Below, one piece after another: positions 28,201 to 36,364 of a stretch of DNA of 46,411 nt (within the stretch, counting starts at the first letter, position 1; each line of letters begins with the position of its first letter). Below the pieces are notes generated by a model, which was not told where the DNA came from, made no database searches, and saw nothing but the letters and a program-made list of their open reading frames with translations. This stretch comes from a virus: IMG/VR virus record IMGVR_UViG_3300018424_000043, positions 1-46,411 of that record. One strand, written 5' to 3'. Position numbers and translations under genes: made by a program.

Positions 28201-29918
28201 TGAGAATCATAGGCAGCATAAATGCTGGAGAGTCTGGATTACAAAGTCCTGAAGGATCTTTTATCTTTCTACAAAATCAAGATATAAATGCAGATGATCC
28301 GAGCAAAAACCTAGATATCAGGGGGGGATCTGGAGGTATAGCGATAAATATTAATAAAGAAAGAAATACTGGATACTTCTTTGAGATAGTTGCACTGACT
28401 GAAGGCAATGCTCAAGATTATATAAATCCTTCAAAGCAGCAGTTAACCGCTAATGAAATTTTAAGCAGCCCTGCACCAACTTGTAATAACAATGTGGTCA
28501 CAATAACCTTAAAAAATGAAGTAGATTTTGTTGTAGGTCAAACAGTTGAGATAACTGGTCTAGTAGATTCTTTAAATCCAACAGATACTAGAACTCCGTT
28601 AAATGGTGAGTACAAGGTAACAGCAATTAATGAAAATAAAAAAACAATAAAGTACACCATACCTGGGGCCGCAATTCCAAATAGAACCTCTACCACTGGA
28701 GGAACCCTTAGACTTTCTAATGCTTATCCCACGAATATTGCAAATGTTTACTTTTATAAGGTTGAAGCAGATGAAAATAATAATGCAATACCTAAAAGGC
28801 TGTGGAGCGGAACGTCCCAAATTGTAGTCGATGATGGAAAATTTACTGGACAAAATAGATTTATAACAGAAGATGTTTCCACAGTTTACGATTTATCTGT
28901 TGAGCACATAAATTCTGGAGAATCAAGAACCTTCTTTTTGTTTATTAATGGAAAGCAAGTACAAACTGTAGTAGACACAGACCCCCTTCCAGAATATAAC
29001 TCAATGGCACTTTTTGTCAGGGGAACAAGTAGGTGTATGTTTGAGAATATTTATGCGGTAGGGCCAAATGTTTCTCAAAACAGCAATGTAACTTTAGCGC
29101 AACCCCTGTCTGAAGTTTGGCAGGATCAGGAGGTCGATTTCCCTGAGTTTTTCAAAAAGTATGCAATTAGTGGAATAATACAAAAGACTTATCTGTCTGG
29201 AATAAATTCAGAGGGTGGTCCAGAACACTCTCTCTACTATGATGAGTTTGGAACGATAATGAGAGAAGCGGCTTTCTTAAACATAAAATATGATAGGGCA
29301 TATCCAGCACTGTATTCAAGAATAATGAAAACATTTAATCAAATTAAGGGGTATTCTATTTCAGGATTTTATGCAAACTCGTATGGAGCAGAGTTTCTTA
29401 TTATTAACTGCACGGACGCTAATCTAAATATTGATGATACAACAGGAAACTTTTTAAGAATACAAGGAGTTGCCTTTACGCAAGAAACTAGTAGAACCCT
29501 AACTGTTGATGATTATTACAAAAAAATATCTTCTTTGTCAGATCCCATATATGAAGACGATGGAACTCTAAAGAACCCTCTTATACAAAGAGATGAGTAT
29601 AACAAAATAATAAATAGCAGATACAGATACGGAATAAGAGACTTTTCTTTAACAAGCCCCTATATTCAGACTGAAGAATCAGCAGAAAAAATATTGGGTT
29701 GGATTATAGAAAAAGTTTCCAAGCCTAAAATTCTATTAGGAATAAATACATTTTCAACATTTGATTTGCAATTAGGAGACATAGTTAAAATTAATTATAA
29801 AAATAATGATGGAGTAGATGTTGTATGCGATACCGATAAAAGATTTGTAATATATAATATTGAAAATAATAAATCATTACAAGAAGAAACTATGACTATG
29901 TATTTGGTGGAGGTATAG
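25224..29918 (+). CDS. Tail hub / tail-associated protein (Tal-like)
   Basis: This 1564-residue baseplate protein starts at a TAATG junction. Residues ~430-690 have the character of a gp27/Tal-type hub: KINFYKIV-like strands, SISYAVSLLLDYIG, and VAEVLTDIAVASQTAMFFDE followed by NNLVVMSKEY, a pattern common to hub proteins that fold like a tube subunit. Flanking regions (~150-400 and ~920-1280) are beta-rich and may hold lectin-like domains. The C-terminal ~100 residues (FDLQLGDIVKINYK) resemble the hub closing strand. No peptidase or lysozyme motif was recognised. Arginine codons are nearly all AGA/AGG. Confidence 0.7.
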   Translation: MFISEELNNHLKTSNTISTESIIIGEINMNDSNNLEKIGNYRYRPGTEGGQFSELPRSYDPIDEGGYYTGATDSNIVVSNLSDNEDRPISFTKNNEKMKLLYSLKDCLLENRPRSGINKLLYLGQRGNQYLDTGDRNFTSQEILSVSNRPRYYMSSRKDLFKYWTSYRNDLENNQEEEFGISRPSSLGNYYIYDAVPFVVYKENVPANRLIFKMQTNVGDVNLGSFIYDGVEIEDPLYGQNNQTTPKRWRIEVLKDTEWVEVASFDENYRDANGNTLIGSDGYVELSYGLRLPVQYENNYIYFGEITDESFLPDQASYGSVYLIKTSEEERGTLKVYDGTNWESVRPEYYWGVSNQNFDVRSHKLTKATNPEYFINGSGETQFREFDLIRGIRIVVESMNREGCTFDLIEMSPRIVFDLSDKVSSFNITKTMSDLGNASVPVGGIFASIGSMDIFDDDFSFNSNNTFDIESKTGSILSSYVDKRIKFNFYKIVRNVKNYDYYIPIKSMYVDSFPNVSKQTGTISFELRDLFFFLESMKAPELLIPDCSISYAVSLLLDYIGYSNYVFKRIDNESEMIIPFFFTGTQKNVAEVLTDIAVASQTAMFFDEYNNLVVMSKEYLMPETESSRETDSILYGQIEEDKLPNIINLSSEDKQVYNDGKIDFTTRYIQREISQYSQARYTDRYKTYGYKPVLLWEISGKENLRTRNARSNTSQGYTLTAAPLNTTLSSDIPLVENNQVINNILDLGENIDFPSASLSSHQGYFYANGEIIKYDAIEYAISGVLGDGLEGNLRWISSNEEYQKYFSKLPFNGKMYPTGNVRIYSEPIYETINGITRPKNGEVKRHGRGQFGTPITEHTAGLSEYWSENTYAAGCLQEAKDYLFTTNRFIEYPTTVQNQVAGKSKEFEEFGVFESDTVAQSSTRNGIIKNFRANKHYTENEVNYFSTAREGTIQSSALVFNGPDLPEQVDPVNFVSYMYKEFNDSFKHFGTRMRIIGSINAGESGLQSPEGSFIFLQNQDINADDPSKNLDIRGGSGGIAININKERNTGYFFEIVALTEGNAQDYINPSKQQLTANEILSSPAPTCNNNVVTITLKNEVDFVVGQTVEITGLVDSLNPTDTRTPLNGEYKVTAINENKKTIKYTIPGAAIPNRTSTTGGTLRLSNAYPTNIANVYFYKVEADENNNAIPKRLWSGTSQIVVDDGKFTGQNRFITEDVSTVYDLSVEHINSGESRTFFLFINGKQVQTVVDTDPLPEYNSMALFVRGTSRCMFENIYAVGPNVSQNSNVTLAQPLSEVWQDQEVDFPEFFKKYAISGIIQKTYLSGINSEGGPEHSLYYDEFGTIMREAAFLNIKYDRAYPALYSRIMKTFNQIKGYSISGFYANSYGAEFLIINCTDANLNIDDTTGNFLRIQGVAFTQETSRTLTVDDYYKKISSLSDPIYEDDGTLKNPLIQRDEYNKIINSRYRYGIRDFSLTSPYIQTEESAEKILGWIIEKVSKPKILLGINTFSTFDLQLGDIVKINYKNNDGVDVVCDTDKRFVIYNIENNKSLQEETMTMYLVEV

Positions 29919-29919
29919 T

Positions 29920-30714
29920 ATGGCGATACCAAGAGGGCAGTTTGGAAATAGGCTTGACACTGCTGCTGGCAGGGCAAAAGAGGCACAAATGGCTGCCGCC
30001 GCTCACGCACTACAGGTAGCACACTCTGAAGCAGTGCATGGCAGGGCAGAAAATGCTCAGGCAGCAATACAAAAGGCAATTGAACATACAAATAACGCAG
30101 GGGTAGCACCAGCAGGACAATTTGAACAGGCAGTAATTAGAGATATTAATGCGATTAACGCAATTTCCCAACCAAGCAATAACCCCCCACCTACTGGTGA
30201 CAGCGGCGATGGCGGTGGTGGCGGCGGTGGCGGTGGTGGCGGCGGTGGTGCCCCAGCACCACCAGCAAAACCAGCCAATCCATGGATAACCTCCTCAAAC
30301 TTTGTTAGTCCTTCAGGAATAAAGCAGGCAGATCCAGATATTGTAATAACAAGACCAGAGCCAGTTGGACCAGAAGCCGTCCTTGAATTAAACTATGAAG
30401 ATATTTCTGGAATGGAATTAATAAATGTTTCAAGGTCAGATCTTGTGGATGGTAAAAAGGTGATCTATTCTCCAATAAAAAATTTATCAAAATTGAGAAA
30501 TAAATATAATCCAAACAACCTTATCAATGTTTCTTCTACATCATCTAACTATTTTGCAACCTTCGGAATAGACTTAATCGGTAGAGGAATGAGCACTCCG
30601 TACTTTGATGATTCAGGCGACTTGGTTATAGAGATTGACGATATAAGAGATAATGAGTTGATTGAGATAGATGTTGACACAAGTGGTACAATTAGTTTAG
30701 TGGATTTCTCATGA
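29920..30714 (+). CDS. Minor tail protein with polyglycine linker
   Basis: This 264-residue protein has three parts: an Ala-rich helical N-terminus (~1-85), a linker at ~95-120 with an uninterrupted run of 13 glycines, and a beta-rich C-terminal half (~125-264) ending in acidic strands (DLVIEIDDIRDNELIEID). A GGAGG site lies seven bases before ATG 29920. Such flexible linkers are common in tail-tip adaptors. Family not recognised. Confidence 0.65.
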   Translation: MAIPRGQFGNRLDTAAGRAKEAQMAAAAHALQVAHSEAVHGRAENAQAAIQKAIEHTNNAGVAPAGQFEQAVIRDINAINAISQPSNNPPPTGDSGDGGGGGGGGGGGGGAPAPPAKPANPWITSSNFVSPSGIKQADPDIVITRPEPVGPEAVLELNYEDISGMELINVSRSDLVDGKKVIYSPIKNLSKLRNKYNPNNLINVSSTSSNYFATFGIDLIGRGMSTPYFDDSGDLVIEIDDIRDNELIEIDVDTSGTISLVDFS

Positions 30715-32057
30715 TTACTAACGACGGAAAAGAAGTAATATCAAAATACCTGTTGGGGCAGGCACCCTCTTATGCCACCCACATATCAATAGGTTGCGGG
30801 GCAGATCCATTAGATCTTTTAGATCCAGAACAAAGTGATGCGTCAACAAAAAAAAGAATGAATTTTGAAATGAATAGGGTTCCTATAATTTCAAAAGGGT
30901 TCGTTGAAGAGGATGGAATAACAAAGATAGCATTTACTGCAAAACTTCCAACAGAAAATAGGTACGAGATTACTGAGGTGGGACTATGGTCTTCGGCAAA
31001 TAATTCACTAGCAAAGGGCTTTGATAGCAGAACAATCTTTGATTTTGAAGAAAACTGGGAAGCGCACGATTCAACAATAGAACCAGTTATATTGCTCTCG
31101 GATTTAGGATCAAATGGTGTTGTGGAAGATAATGGTCTAAAGATTTTTAAGATAAATAATGAACATGCACTTTTGGAAGAAACAGAAAGAAGAAATAGAA
31201 AAGAGGGTCCAAGATTTTTAAATAATTCAATCTTTGTAAGAGGTGATTCTGCAAATATAGAGTCTATAGACTTCAACATTTCCTCCGCATCATCTGATGG
31301 AACCTTGGTTGAATATACCTCTACATCTTCTTCAAACACTTTTGTTATAGGAGACAGTGTGACAATATCGGGATGCGCTGATTCTAATTTTGACTTTGTT
31401 TCAGCAGAGGTTACATCGGTAACCTCTAATAGTTTTACTATAACAAAGCCCGTAGCCGCAGGTACGACAAACGGAGGAATAGCATGGAAGACTGGAACGT
31501 GGACTCCAGAAGAAGATGAAGAAGGTTTTATGTCTAAGCACATTCATCTCAAGAACATCAGTTTAAACATATCAAAGAACAATCCATCAGATATTATTAG
31601 TTTTGCTTTTAGCGTAATAGATAAAACTTCTATCGGATCAGGGACTCCAGAATATGTAAAAATATTGATTGAGTTTCTAAGAAACGAGTTGAATAAAGAT
31701 GTTGGATTTGCAAAAGCAGAAATATATATACCCTCTTATGCTTTAACAAATGACAGATATAAGGTTATTTCTTTTCCAGTATCAGATTTAATTAATACTC
31801 CAGATTTTTCTTCGGATCAGATAACTGTTGCTAAAATTTACTGCCAAGTTACAACTCAAGGAGTAGGCTCTTTGGTAGGTTCAGACGAACACTATGTTGC
31901 TTTAGACGGAATAAGAATAGACAACGTTTCAACAGTTAATCCACTATATAAAATGGTTGGATATTCTTCTACAAGGACAGTTGATGGTTATCCAATAATT
32001 AAGTATAGAAATTCTAACAACTTTGTTGAGTTTAGGTTCGGCATAGGAGTAACCTAA
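30711..32057 (+). CDS. Baseplate / tail fibre-associated protein
   Basis: This 448-residue protein opens with a segment typical of phage tail fibre-attachment proteins: NDGKEVISKYLLGQAPSYAT, then ISIGCG and a region RYEITEVGLWSS. Residues ~100-300 are beta-rich and contain a small insert (VIGDSVTISGCAD). Residues ~300-448 form another beta domain. It overlaps neighbours by ATGA and TAATG. Probably anchors or forms receptor-binding structures. Assignment rests on the N-terminal pattern and position. Confidence 0.6.
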   Translation: MITNDGKEVISKYLLGQAPSYATHISIGCGADPLDLLDPEQSDASTKKRMNFEMNRVPIISKGFVEEDGITKIAFTAKLPTENRYEITEVGLWSSANNSLAKGFDSRTIFDFEENWEAHDSTIEPVILLSDLGSNGVVEDNGLKIFKINNEHALLEETERRNRKEGPRFLNNSIFVRGDSANIESIDFNISSASSDGTLVEYTSTSSSNTFVIGDSVTISGCADSNFDFVSAEVTSVTSNSFTITKPVAAGTTNGGIAWKTGTWTPEEDEEGFMSKHIHLKNISLNISKNNPSDIISFAFSVIDKTSIGSGTPEYVKILIEFLRNELNKDVGFAKAEIYIPSYALTNDRYKVISFPVSDLINTPDFSSDQITVAKIYCQVTTQGVGSLVGSDEHYVALDGIRIDNVSTVNPLYKMVGYSSTRTVDGYPIIKYRNSNNFVEFRFGIGVT

Positions 32058-32869
32058 TGTCAAAAATAGTTAAACTTAATTATAAACAGATGCCTAATAT
32101 AAATACTTTTACAAAAGAGTATCAGGTAAGATATAGAATAGTTTCAGAAGATGGAAATTTTAGGTCTGCCTTTTCCCCCATGTACTCTATAGATCCAGAA
32201 TTAATTTATCAACCAGGAAGAATAGATTCTCCAGGATTTTTGATAGTGGAGCAAGTAGGCTCTTCTTTCATAAGCACCACCTGGGATGCTGTTTCTGTGT
32301 ATAAAAAAGTAAATGAAGGGTTGTCATTGCTGGACGAAATATCAGAGTATGATATTTGGATAAAATGGGCAGATAGTTCTGCACAAAATGAATCAGAGTG
32401 GATACATAAAGAAAGAGTATCTACCACCTCGTTAAGCATAAATGTTCCCTCTACATATCCATATGTAGATCCAAACACTAACAATGTTAGCAATTTAGTT
32501 CCTGGATATCTGTACGTTGAGATATTGAGGCCTTCAAATCCGCTGATGAGATATGAAGAAACAACATCATTCAATCAGGACTCCACCACGATAGATATCT
32601 CAAATAGTTCTTTATACTTTGAAAAAGGAAATCCATTTTCTACTGGATCTAGTGTTTTGTATGAGTCTTCTTCCGCAATAGGGGGTCTAATTGATTCTAC
32701 AATATACTATATAAGAGTCATTGACTATTTTAATATTTCTTTGTATCCAACAGAAAACGATGCAAAAAATAATAGTAATAGAATAACCCTTTCTGGAACA
32801 CCTTCTGGAGTTGGGTCAATAACAGGACTTCCATTTAGATCCTACTCTGGATCTATTGCGATATCCTGA
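32057..32869 (+). CDS. Fn3-like minor tail protein
   Basis: This 270-residue protein contains a fibronectin-III-like beta sandwich (KEYQVRYRIVSEDGNFRSAF and EYDIWIKWADSSAQNESEW, with the aromatic/Arg core spacing of that fold), then a Ser/Thr/Tyr-rich beta C-terminus. Fn3 modules are common on phage tails and bind surface glycans weakly. It is the last gene of the large tail transcription unit before an internal promoter. Confidence 0.6.
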   Translation: MSKIVKLNYKQMPNINTFTKEYQVRYRIVSEDGNFRSAFSPMYSIDPELIYQPGRIDSPGFLIVEQVGSSFISTTWDAVSVYKKVNEGLSLLDEISEYDIWIKWADSSAQNESEWIHKERVSTTSLSINVPSTYPYVDPNTNNVSNLVPGYLYVEILRPSNPLMRYEETTSFNQDSTTIDISNSSLYFEKGNPFSTGSSVLYESSSAIGGLIDSTIYYIRVIDYFNISLYPTENDAKNNSNRITLSGTPSGVGSITGLPFRSYSGSIAIS

Positions 32870-32878
32870 TGGTATAAT
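32870..32878 (+). promoter_or_regulatory. Extended -10 promoter after the Fn3-like gene
   Basis: TGG (32870-32872) plus TATAAT (32873-32878) begins at the base after the upstream TGA stop. Predicted start is near 32885, at the CAGGAGA ribosome-binding site (32884-32890) for ATG 32895. Confidence 0.6.
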
Positions 32879-32894
32879 TATTACAGGAGAAAAT

Positions 32895-33344
32895 ATGCCA
32901 GGTATAAGTGAACCAGATATAGGCCAGCCATTAGATGTTCCCTATATATATAGACTTGTTAGCGTAGTAAATGATATTGCTAGTCAGGTAAATGATTCTG
33001 CAACAAGACTAAGTAAGGTAAAAACGTCAAATGGGGTAGTTAATACTAGAACATCAAATTTAATAGTATTTGCCAGTAATTTTATAGTTCAACAACAATC
33101 TGTTGTAGATCAAGGTCAGGTGGAAACAATAGACGTTTCCTTCGGAGATGCAGCATTTTCTTATCCACCAATAGTTGTTGCTAGCCCTGTTAGCACTGAT
33201 GAAAACCCAGTTAGTAAAGACGTTCTTGTAACTGTTAACTCAGTAAGTAATTCAGGTGCCACAATATCTGTTAGATTTAATTCTTCTGGATCTGTAGATG
33301 TTTCCCTGAATGTTATGGCAGTAGGCGTTTCCTCTAGTGTATAA
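32895..33344 (+). CDS. Small structural protein with beta-rich C-terminus
   Basis: This 149-residue protein starts at ATG 32895 behind CAGGAGA; an upstream in-frame TTG (32856) lies inside the previous gene and has no such site. The N-terminal ~50 residues are helical (VPYIYRLVSVVNDIASQVND), a possible trimerisation or attachment stalk. The rest is a beta domain (FSYPPIVVASPVS, SVSNSGATISVRFN) like the H-type tip domains of tail fibres. Its TAA stop lies within the next TATAAT. Confidence 0.6.
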   Translation: MPGISEPDIGQPLDVPYIYRLVSVVNDIASQVNDSATRLSKVKTSNGVVNTRTSNLIVFASNFIVQQQSVVDQGQVETIDVSFGDAAFSYPPIVVASPVSTDENPVSKDVLVTVNSVSNSGATISVRFNSSGSVDVSLNVMAVGVSSSV

Positions 33345-33345
33345 T
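33340..33345 (+). promoter_or_regulatory. -10 promoter opening the early/replication module
   Basis: TATAAT at 33340-33345 overlaps the stop codon (TAA 33342-33344) of the last structural gene. GTG 33354 follows after eight bases, so the transcript should be nearly leaderless. No -35 is evident. It marks the border between structural and replication genes. Confidence 0.55.
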
Positions 33346-33353
33346 TTATTCTT

Positions 33354-33548
33354 GTGCTAACATGTAGAAAGTGTAAAGGAAGGGTGTTTATTGATAGAGC
33401 CTACACCTCTAAAAATCATATAGAACTTTTTTGTATACTGTGTGGTAAAAGAGAGATGTACCATAACTTTACTAAAAAAGATAGGAAGGCATCATGGCTT
33501 CTAAAAATGGAGCAGATGAGATCGGTAACCTCAATCTCAAGCCTGTAG
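33354..33548 (+). CDS. Small zinc-ribbon protein
   Basis: This 64-residue protein has two CxxC pairs (Cys4/Cys7 in CRKC and Cys27/Cys30 in CILC), a treble-clef or ribbon layout, and a basic C-terminus. Start is GTG 33354 with no Shine-Dalgarno, consistent with leaderless initiation from the promoter just upstream. It overlaps the following gene by 55 bases. It may bind nucleic acid; nothing more specific can be said. Confidence 0.6.
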   Translation: MLTCRKCKGRVFIDRAYTSKNHIELFCILCGKREMYHNFTKKDRKASWLLKMEQMRSVTSISSL

Positions 33549-34036
33549 TTAAGCCCAAAACAAAAATATGGTTTTTAAATGGTGATCTAGTTAAAATAGT
33601 TCACACTAGCAGGGCGGCAGGAATAGTTACCCTGTACAACAAAACAAAAGATGAAACAATGACTACTACCATTGTTGAATTTAAAAAGAAAAGAAAGAAA
33701 GCGTTTACAGTCAAAGAAACAGCACAACTTCTAAACTGTCATGTGAAGCATATTCCAAGACTAGTAAAAAGAGGTGCAATACCAGAGCCTACGGGTGAAT
33801 TGCCAGGGGGCAAGAGAGCATTTCATTACACATCTTATTATTCAGAAGATGTAATTATGGAAGCAAGGAGGGCAATGTCCATGATTCATCAAGGGCAGCC
33901 AAGAAAAGACGGACTCATAACAAACAACAAAACTCCTACCGAACAGGAGTTGCGTGCAGCAATGGGAGATGGTATCCTATTGTACACGAAAGACGAAAAC
34001 GGTAATTTTATACCAGTGTTTTCTGAAACTATCTAG
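33494..34036 (+). CDS. Helix-turn-helix DNA-binding protein (MerR/excisionase-like)
   Basis: This 180-residue protein has a winged-helix MerR/Xis-type motif at ~70-115: AFTVKETAQLLNCHVKHIPR, then VKRGAIPEP and the wing GKRAFHYTS. The N-terminal ~60 residues form a small beta domain (KIWFLNGDLVKIVHT). AGGAAGG lies before ATG 33494. As second gene of the early region it may be a transcriptional regulator; no integrase is visible, so an excisionase role is not supported. Confidence 0.7.
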   Translation: MASKNGADEIGNLNLKPVVKPKTKIWFLNGDLVKIVHTSRAAGIVTLYNKTKDETMTTTIVEFKKKRKKAFTVKETAQLLNCHVKHIPRLVKRGAIPEPTGELPGGKRAFHYTSYYSEDVIMEARRAMSMIHQGQPRKDGLITNNKTPTEQELRAAMGDGILLYTKDENGNFIPVFSETI

Positions 34037-34050
34037 AGAAGGGTTGTGCT

Positions 34051-34248
34051 ATGGAGCCAACAAAGGTCCAGTGGTCACTGGGTTATACATTGAATACAGG
34101 AAATTTTCAGTCACTACGTCTGGATTGCCAGGTAGAGGACTATGTGCGTGATAGTGAATCCACTAAGGAAGCATCGGATCGTGTCTACTCTTTTGTTGAG
34201 CAGCAACTGATTGAGAAGTTGCAGGAGGCAAAGGAAGAACTTGAGTAA
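34051..34248 (+). CDS. Conserved-looking 65-residue early protein
   Basis: Unrecognised. The N-terminal half is a beta hairpin pattern (QWSLGYTLNTGNFQSLRLD) and the C-terminal half a charged helix (SFVEQQLIEKLQEAKEELE). Proteins of this shape are frequent small genes in phage replication modules but have no known function that I can name. AGAAGGG lies upstream and the stop overlaps the next start (TAATG). Confidence 0.6.
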   Translation: MEPTKVQWSLGYTLNTGNFQSLRLDCQVEDYVRDSESTKEASDRVYSFVEQQLIEKLQEAKEELE

Positions 34249-34490
34249 TGGATGATTTTTGGGTTGAGTTTAATAACTCAGATAGTTCAAATAATTACGC
34301 ATACATCGCATCAAATGAGCAGGTATCTGTCTTATGCTCTTATGGCATCACAGAGGCAGAAGCGTTTAGGCAAATGGGCAACCTTCTTGGAGATACAGAT
34401 TTTGTAACTCTGATATCTCATACTGGGCACTACATGGATGATGATGCTTATGCTATAACCGCTGTTGTTTCTCATGTAAGGATTGATTAA
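34248..34490 (+). CDS. Unrecognised 80-residue acidic early protein
   Basis: Acidic and aromatic, with a pattern YGITEAEAFRQMGNLLG suggesting one helix packed on beta strands. It is linked to both neighbours by TAATG junctions, which argues for a true gene. No family or function recognised. Confidence 0.55.
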   Translation: MDDFWVEFNNSDSSNNYAYIASNEQVSVLCSYGITEAEAFRQMGNLLGDTDFVTLISHTGHYMDDDAYAITAVVSHVRID

Positions 34491-34798
34491 TGGCTGACAG
34501 AAAGCAGCGTTTCGCCGTTTTGAGCAGGTATGAGAAGCATTGCAAGATTAATGGAATGCCTGCCCCCAATCTAAATAAGTACAATGAGCAATGGGCAGCA
34601 GATGCTTTGCTAGAGTCCTTTGATCTTGAAGAGATTTATGACGCAATGACATATTATTTTATGATTAACCCAAGGCCAACATGGAAGGGGTTTGCTAACA
34701 ACATAGATCGTCTGCTACAATCTAAGGCGGCAAAAGAAGAAGATGATAAGTTGCGTGCTGAGAGGCGTGCTAAGGCTAAGGAGTGGCTGTCAGGGTGA
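34490..34798 (+). CDS. Small helical protein in helicase-loader position
   Basis: This 102-residue, all-helical, basic protein is encoded immediately before and overlapping the DnaB-type helicase. The C-terminus is a charged helix (KAAKEEDDKLRAERRAKAKE). Phage helicase loaders are often small helical proteins encoded next to the helicase, so that role is possible. No AAA+ motif is present, so it would not be a DnaC-type ATPase. Inference from context only. Confidence 0.5.
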   Translation: MADRKQRFAVLSRYEKHCKINGMPAPNLNKYNEQWAADALLESFDLEEIYDAMTYYFMINPRPTWKGFANNIDRLLQSKAAKEEDDKLRAERRAKAKEWLSG

Positions 34799-36006
34799 AT
34801 CTAGAAGACAAGATTATTTCGGCGGTATTGAAGGATAAGCAGGTCCATGTTTTGCTACAGGCAAACGTAGACAATATGCTTAGGACACACGCAGATATTT
34901 GGGAATTTGTTAGAAATTATTATGAGAAGAATCAATCTGTTCCACCAGTAAACATTGTAAAGCAGAACTTCTCTGACTTTGATTATCAAGATGATGTGGG
35001 TTCAACAAAGCACCACCTTGACGAACTGCGTTCTGACTATATGAATGATGGCATTACAAATATGCTGCGAGCAGCGGCTCAAGAAATCAAAGAGGGCAGG
35101 GCTACAGATGCCCTCAACACTCTAGTAAATGAAACAACAAACTTAAAGAAGGTAACCGCTGATATCCGCGATCTTGACGTAACAGACGTTGATGACGCTA
35201 TTGGATATTTTCAGCGTATTAGAGAAATGCAAGAGGCAGGAACACATGGGATCTACACAGGTTTGGCAGGATTCGACAACTACCTCCCTGCGGGAATTAC
35301 GCAAGGCCAGTTGGGAGTTCTTTTGGCTTACCCTGCTATCGGTAAGTCTTGGATGGCTCTTTACTTGGCTGTTCAGGCATGGAAGAATGGAAAATCACCA
35401 CTAATTGTTTCTCTGGAAATGACGGAGGAAGAGGTTCGTAATCGTATTTTTACTATTATTGGGCAGGGTATATGGAGCCACCGTAAGTTGTCTGCTGGGC
35501 AAGTAGAGATTGATATGTTTAAGAAGTGGGCTGCAAAAGAATTTACAAACAAGCCATCTATTCATATCATTTCCAACGATGGAATTGGCGAGGTATCTCC
35601 AAGCGTATTGCGTGGCAAGATTGATCAGTACAAGCCAGACATTGTATTTGTAGACTATCTTAATCTTATGACCTCAAATACTAAGACTGAAAATGAGGTT
35701 GTTAAGATGAAGAACCTCAGTCGTGAATTGAAGTTGCTTGCTATCTCAGAACAGATTCCTATTGTTGCTATCTCTTCTGCAACACCAGATGATGTTACTG
35801 ATATGAACAGCGTTCCAACACTTGGTCAAACCTCATGGTCACGACAGATTGCCTACGATGCTGACTGGTTGCTAGCACTTGGTCGTGCCCCAAACAGCGA
35901 TGTTCTTGAGGCGGTATTTAGGAAGAATCGCAATGGATATCTGGGAGAGTTTATGGTGCAGGTAGATTTCGATAGTGGTAGGTTTATTTACAAAGACTTT
36001 GAGTAA
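34795..36006 (+). CDS. Replicative DNA helicase, DnaB type
   Basis: Hexameric 5'-3' helicase at the phage fork. GTG 34795 (403 residues) is preferred because it makes the usual GTGA overlap with the upstream stop and has AAGGAG at 34778-34783; GTG 34783 would overlap that site. The N-terminal ~120 residues are the helical interaction domain. The RecA-like core has Walker A AYPAIGKS (178-185; Ala replaces the usual first Gly), a glutamate/strand VSLEMTEEE, Walker B PDIVFVDYLNLM (Asp287), and the sensor stretch IPIVAISSA. Primase, SSB and polymerase follow. Confidence 0.88.
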   Translation: MNLEDKIISAVLKDKQVHVLLQANVDNMLRTHADIWEFVRNYYEKNQSVPPVNIVKQNFSDFDYQDDVGSTKHHLDELRSDYMNDGITNMLRAAAQEIKEGRATDALNTLVNETTNLKKVTADIRDLDVTDVDDAIGYFQRIREMQEAGTHGIYTGLAGFDNYLPAGITQGQLGVLLAYPAIGKSWMALYLAVQAWKNGKSPLIVSLEMTEEEVRNRIFTIIGQGIWSHRKLSAGQVEIDMFKKWAAKEFTNKPSIHIISNDGIGEVSPSVLRGKIDQYKPDIVFVDYLNLMTSNTKTENEVVKMKNLSRELKLLAISEQIPIVAISSATPDDVTDMNSVPTLGQTSWSRQIAYDADWLLALGRAPNSDVLEAVFRKNRNGYLGEFMVQVDFDSGRFIYKDFE

Positions 36007-36010
36007 TCGC

Positions 36011-36019
36011 TGGTATAAT
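36011..36019 (+). promoter_or_regulatory. Extended -10 promoter for the primase unit, leaderless
   Basis: TGG (36011-36013) plus TATAAT (36014-36019) lies four bases after the helicase stop. ATG 36026 begins six bases after the box, at the expected transcription start. The first 13 bases (TGGTATAATTAAT) are identical to the promoter at 7976. Confidence 0.65.
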
Positions 36020-36025
36020 TAATGC

Positions 36026-36364
36026 ATGAAAAACTTCATACATAGGTCTATTAAGCGTTTCCATTTAGATGGACAGATCTATGATGATGCACTAATACCA
36101 AGATTACAAAATGAATATATAAATATACTAAATACACAAATGAAATTACAAGGATATGCACCAAGACTAGATATTGACCCACAGTTTACAATCGACTATA
36201 ATGGCAAACATTACAATTTCAAATTATCTGTTTACGGTACTTTTGTAGGGAAGAGGAATGCAGAATGGATGAAAGGTATATACGGCAGCAAGCCAATCTA
36301 TACACCCCAGAACAAATCGGGCAAGTCATCACAGGATCGGGAATCCAGATCGAATCAGAAGTAG
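36026..36364 (+). CDS. Unrecognised 112-residue basic protein
   Basis: Unrecognised. Basic, with a central region FTIDYNGKHYNFKLSVYGTF and a lysine/serine-rich tail. It starts as a leaderless ORF directly at the promoter and overlaps the primase gene by 100 bases in another frame. The overlapping tail is low-complexity and could be dispensable. Confidence 0.55.
   Translation: MKNFIHRSIKRFHLDGQIYDDALIPRLQNEYINILNTQMKLQGYAPRLDIDPQFTIDYNGKHYNFKLSVYGTFVGKRNAEWMKGIYGSKPIYTPQNKSGKSSQDRESRSNQK

Noticed and set aside
30057-30278. Minus-strand frame encoding polyproline
   Set aside because: It is the antisense of the polyglycine linker of the tail protein.
32856-32894. TTG start extending the 149-residue protein upstream
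   Set aside because: It overlaps the previous coding sequence and the promoter; ATG 32895 has a CAGGAGA ribosome-binding site.
33494-34036. Excisionase of a temperate module
   Set aside because: The HTH type fits, but no integrase, attachment site or repressor is visible in the window.
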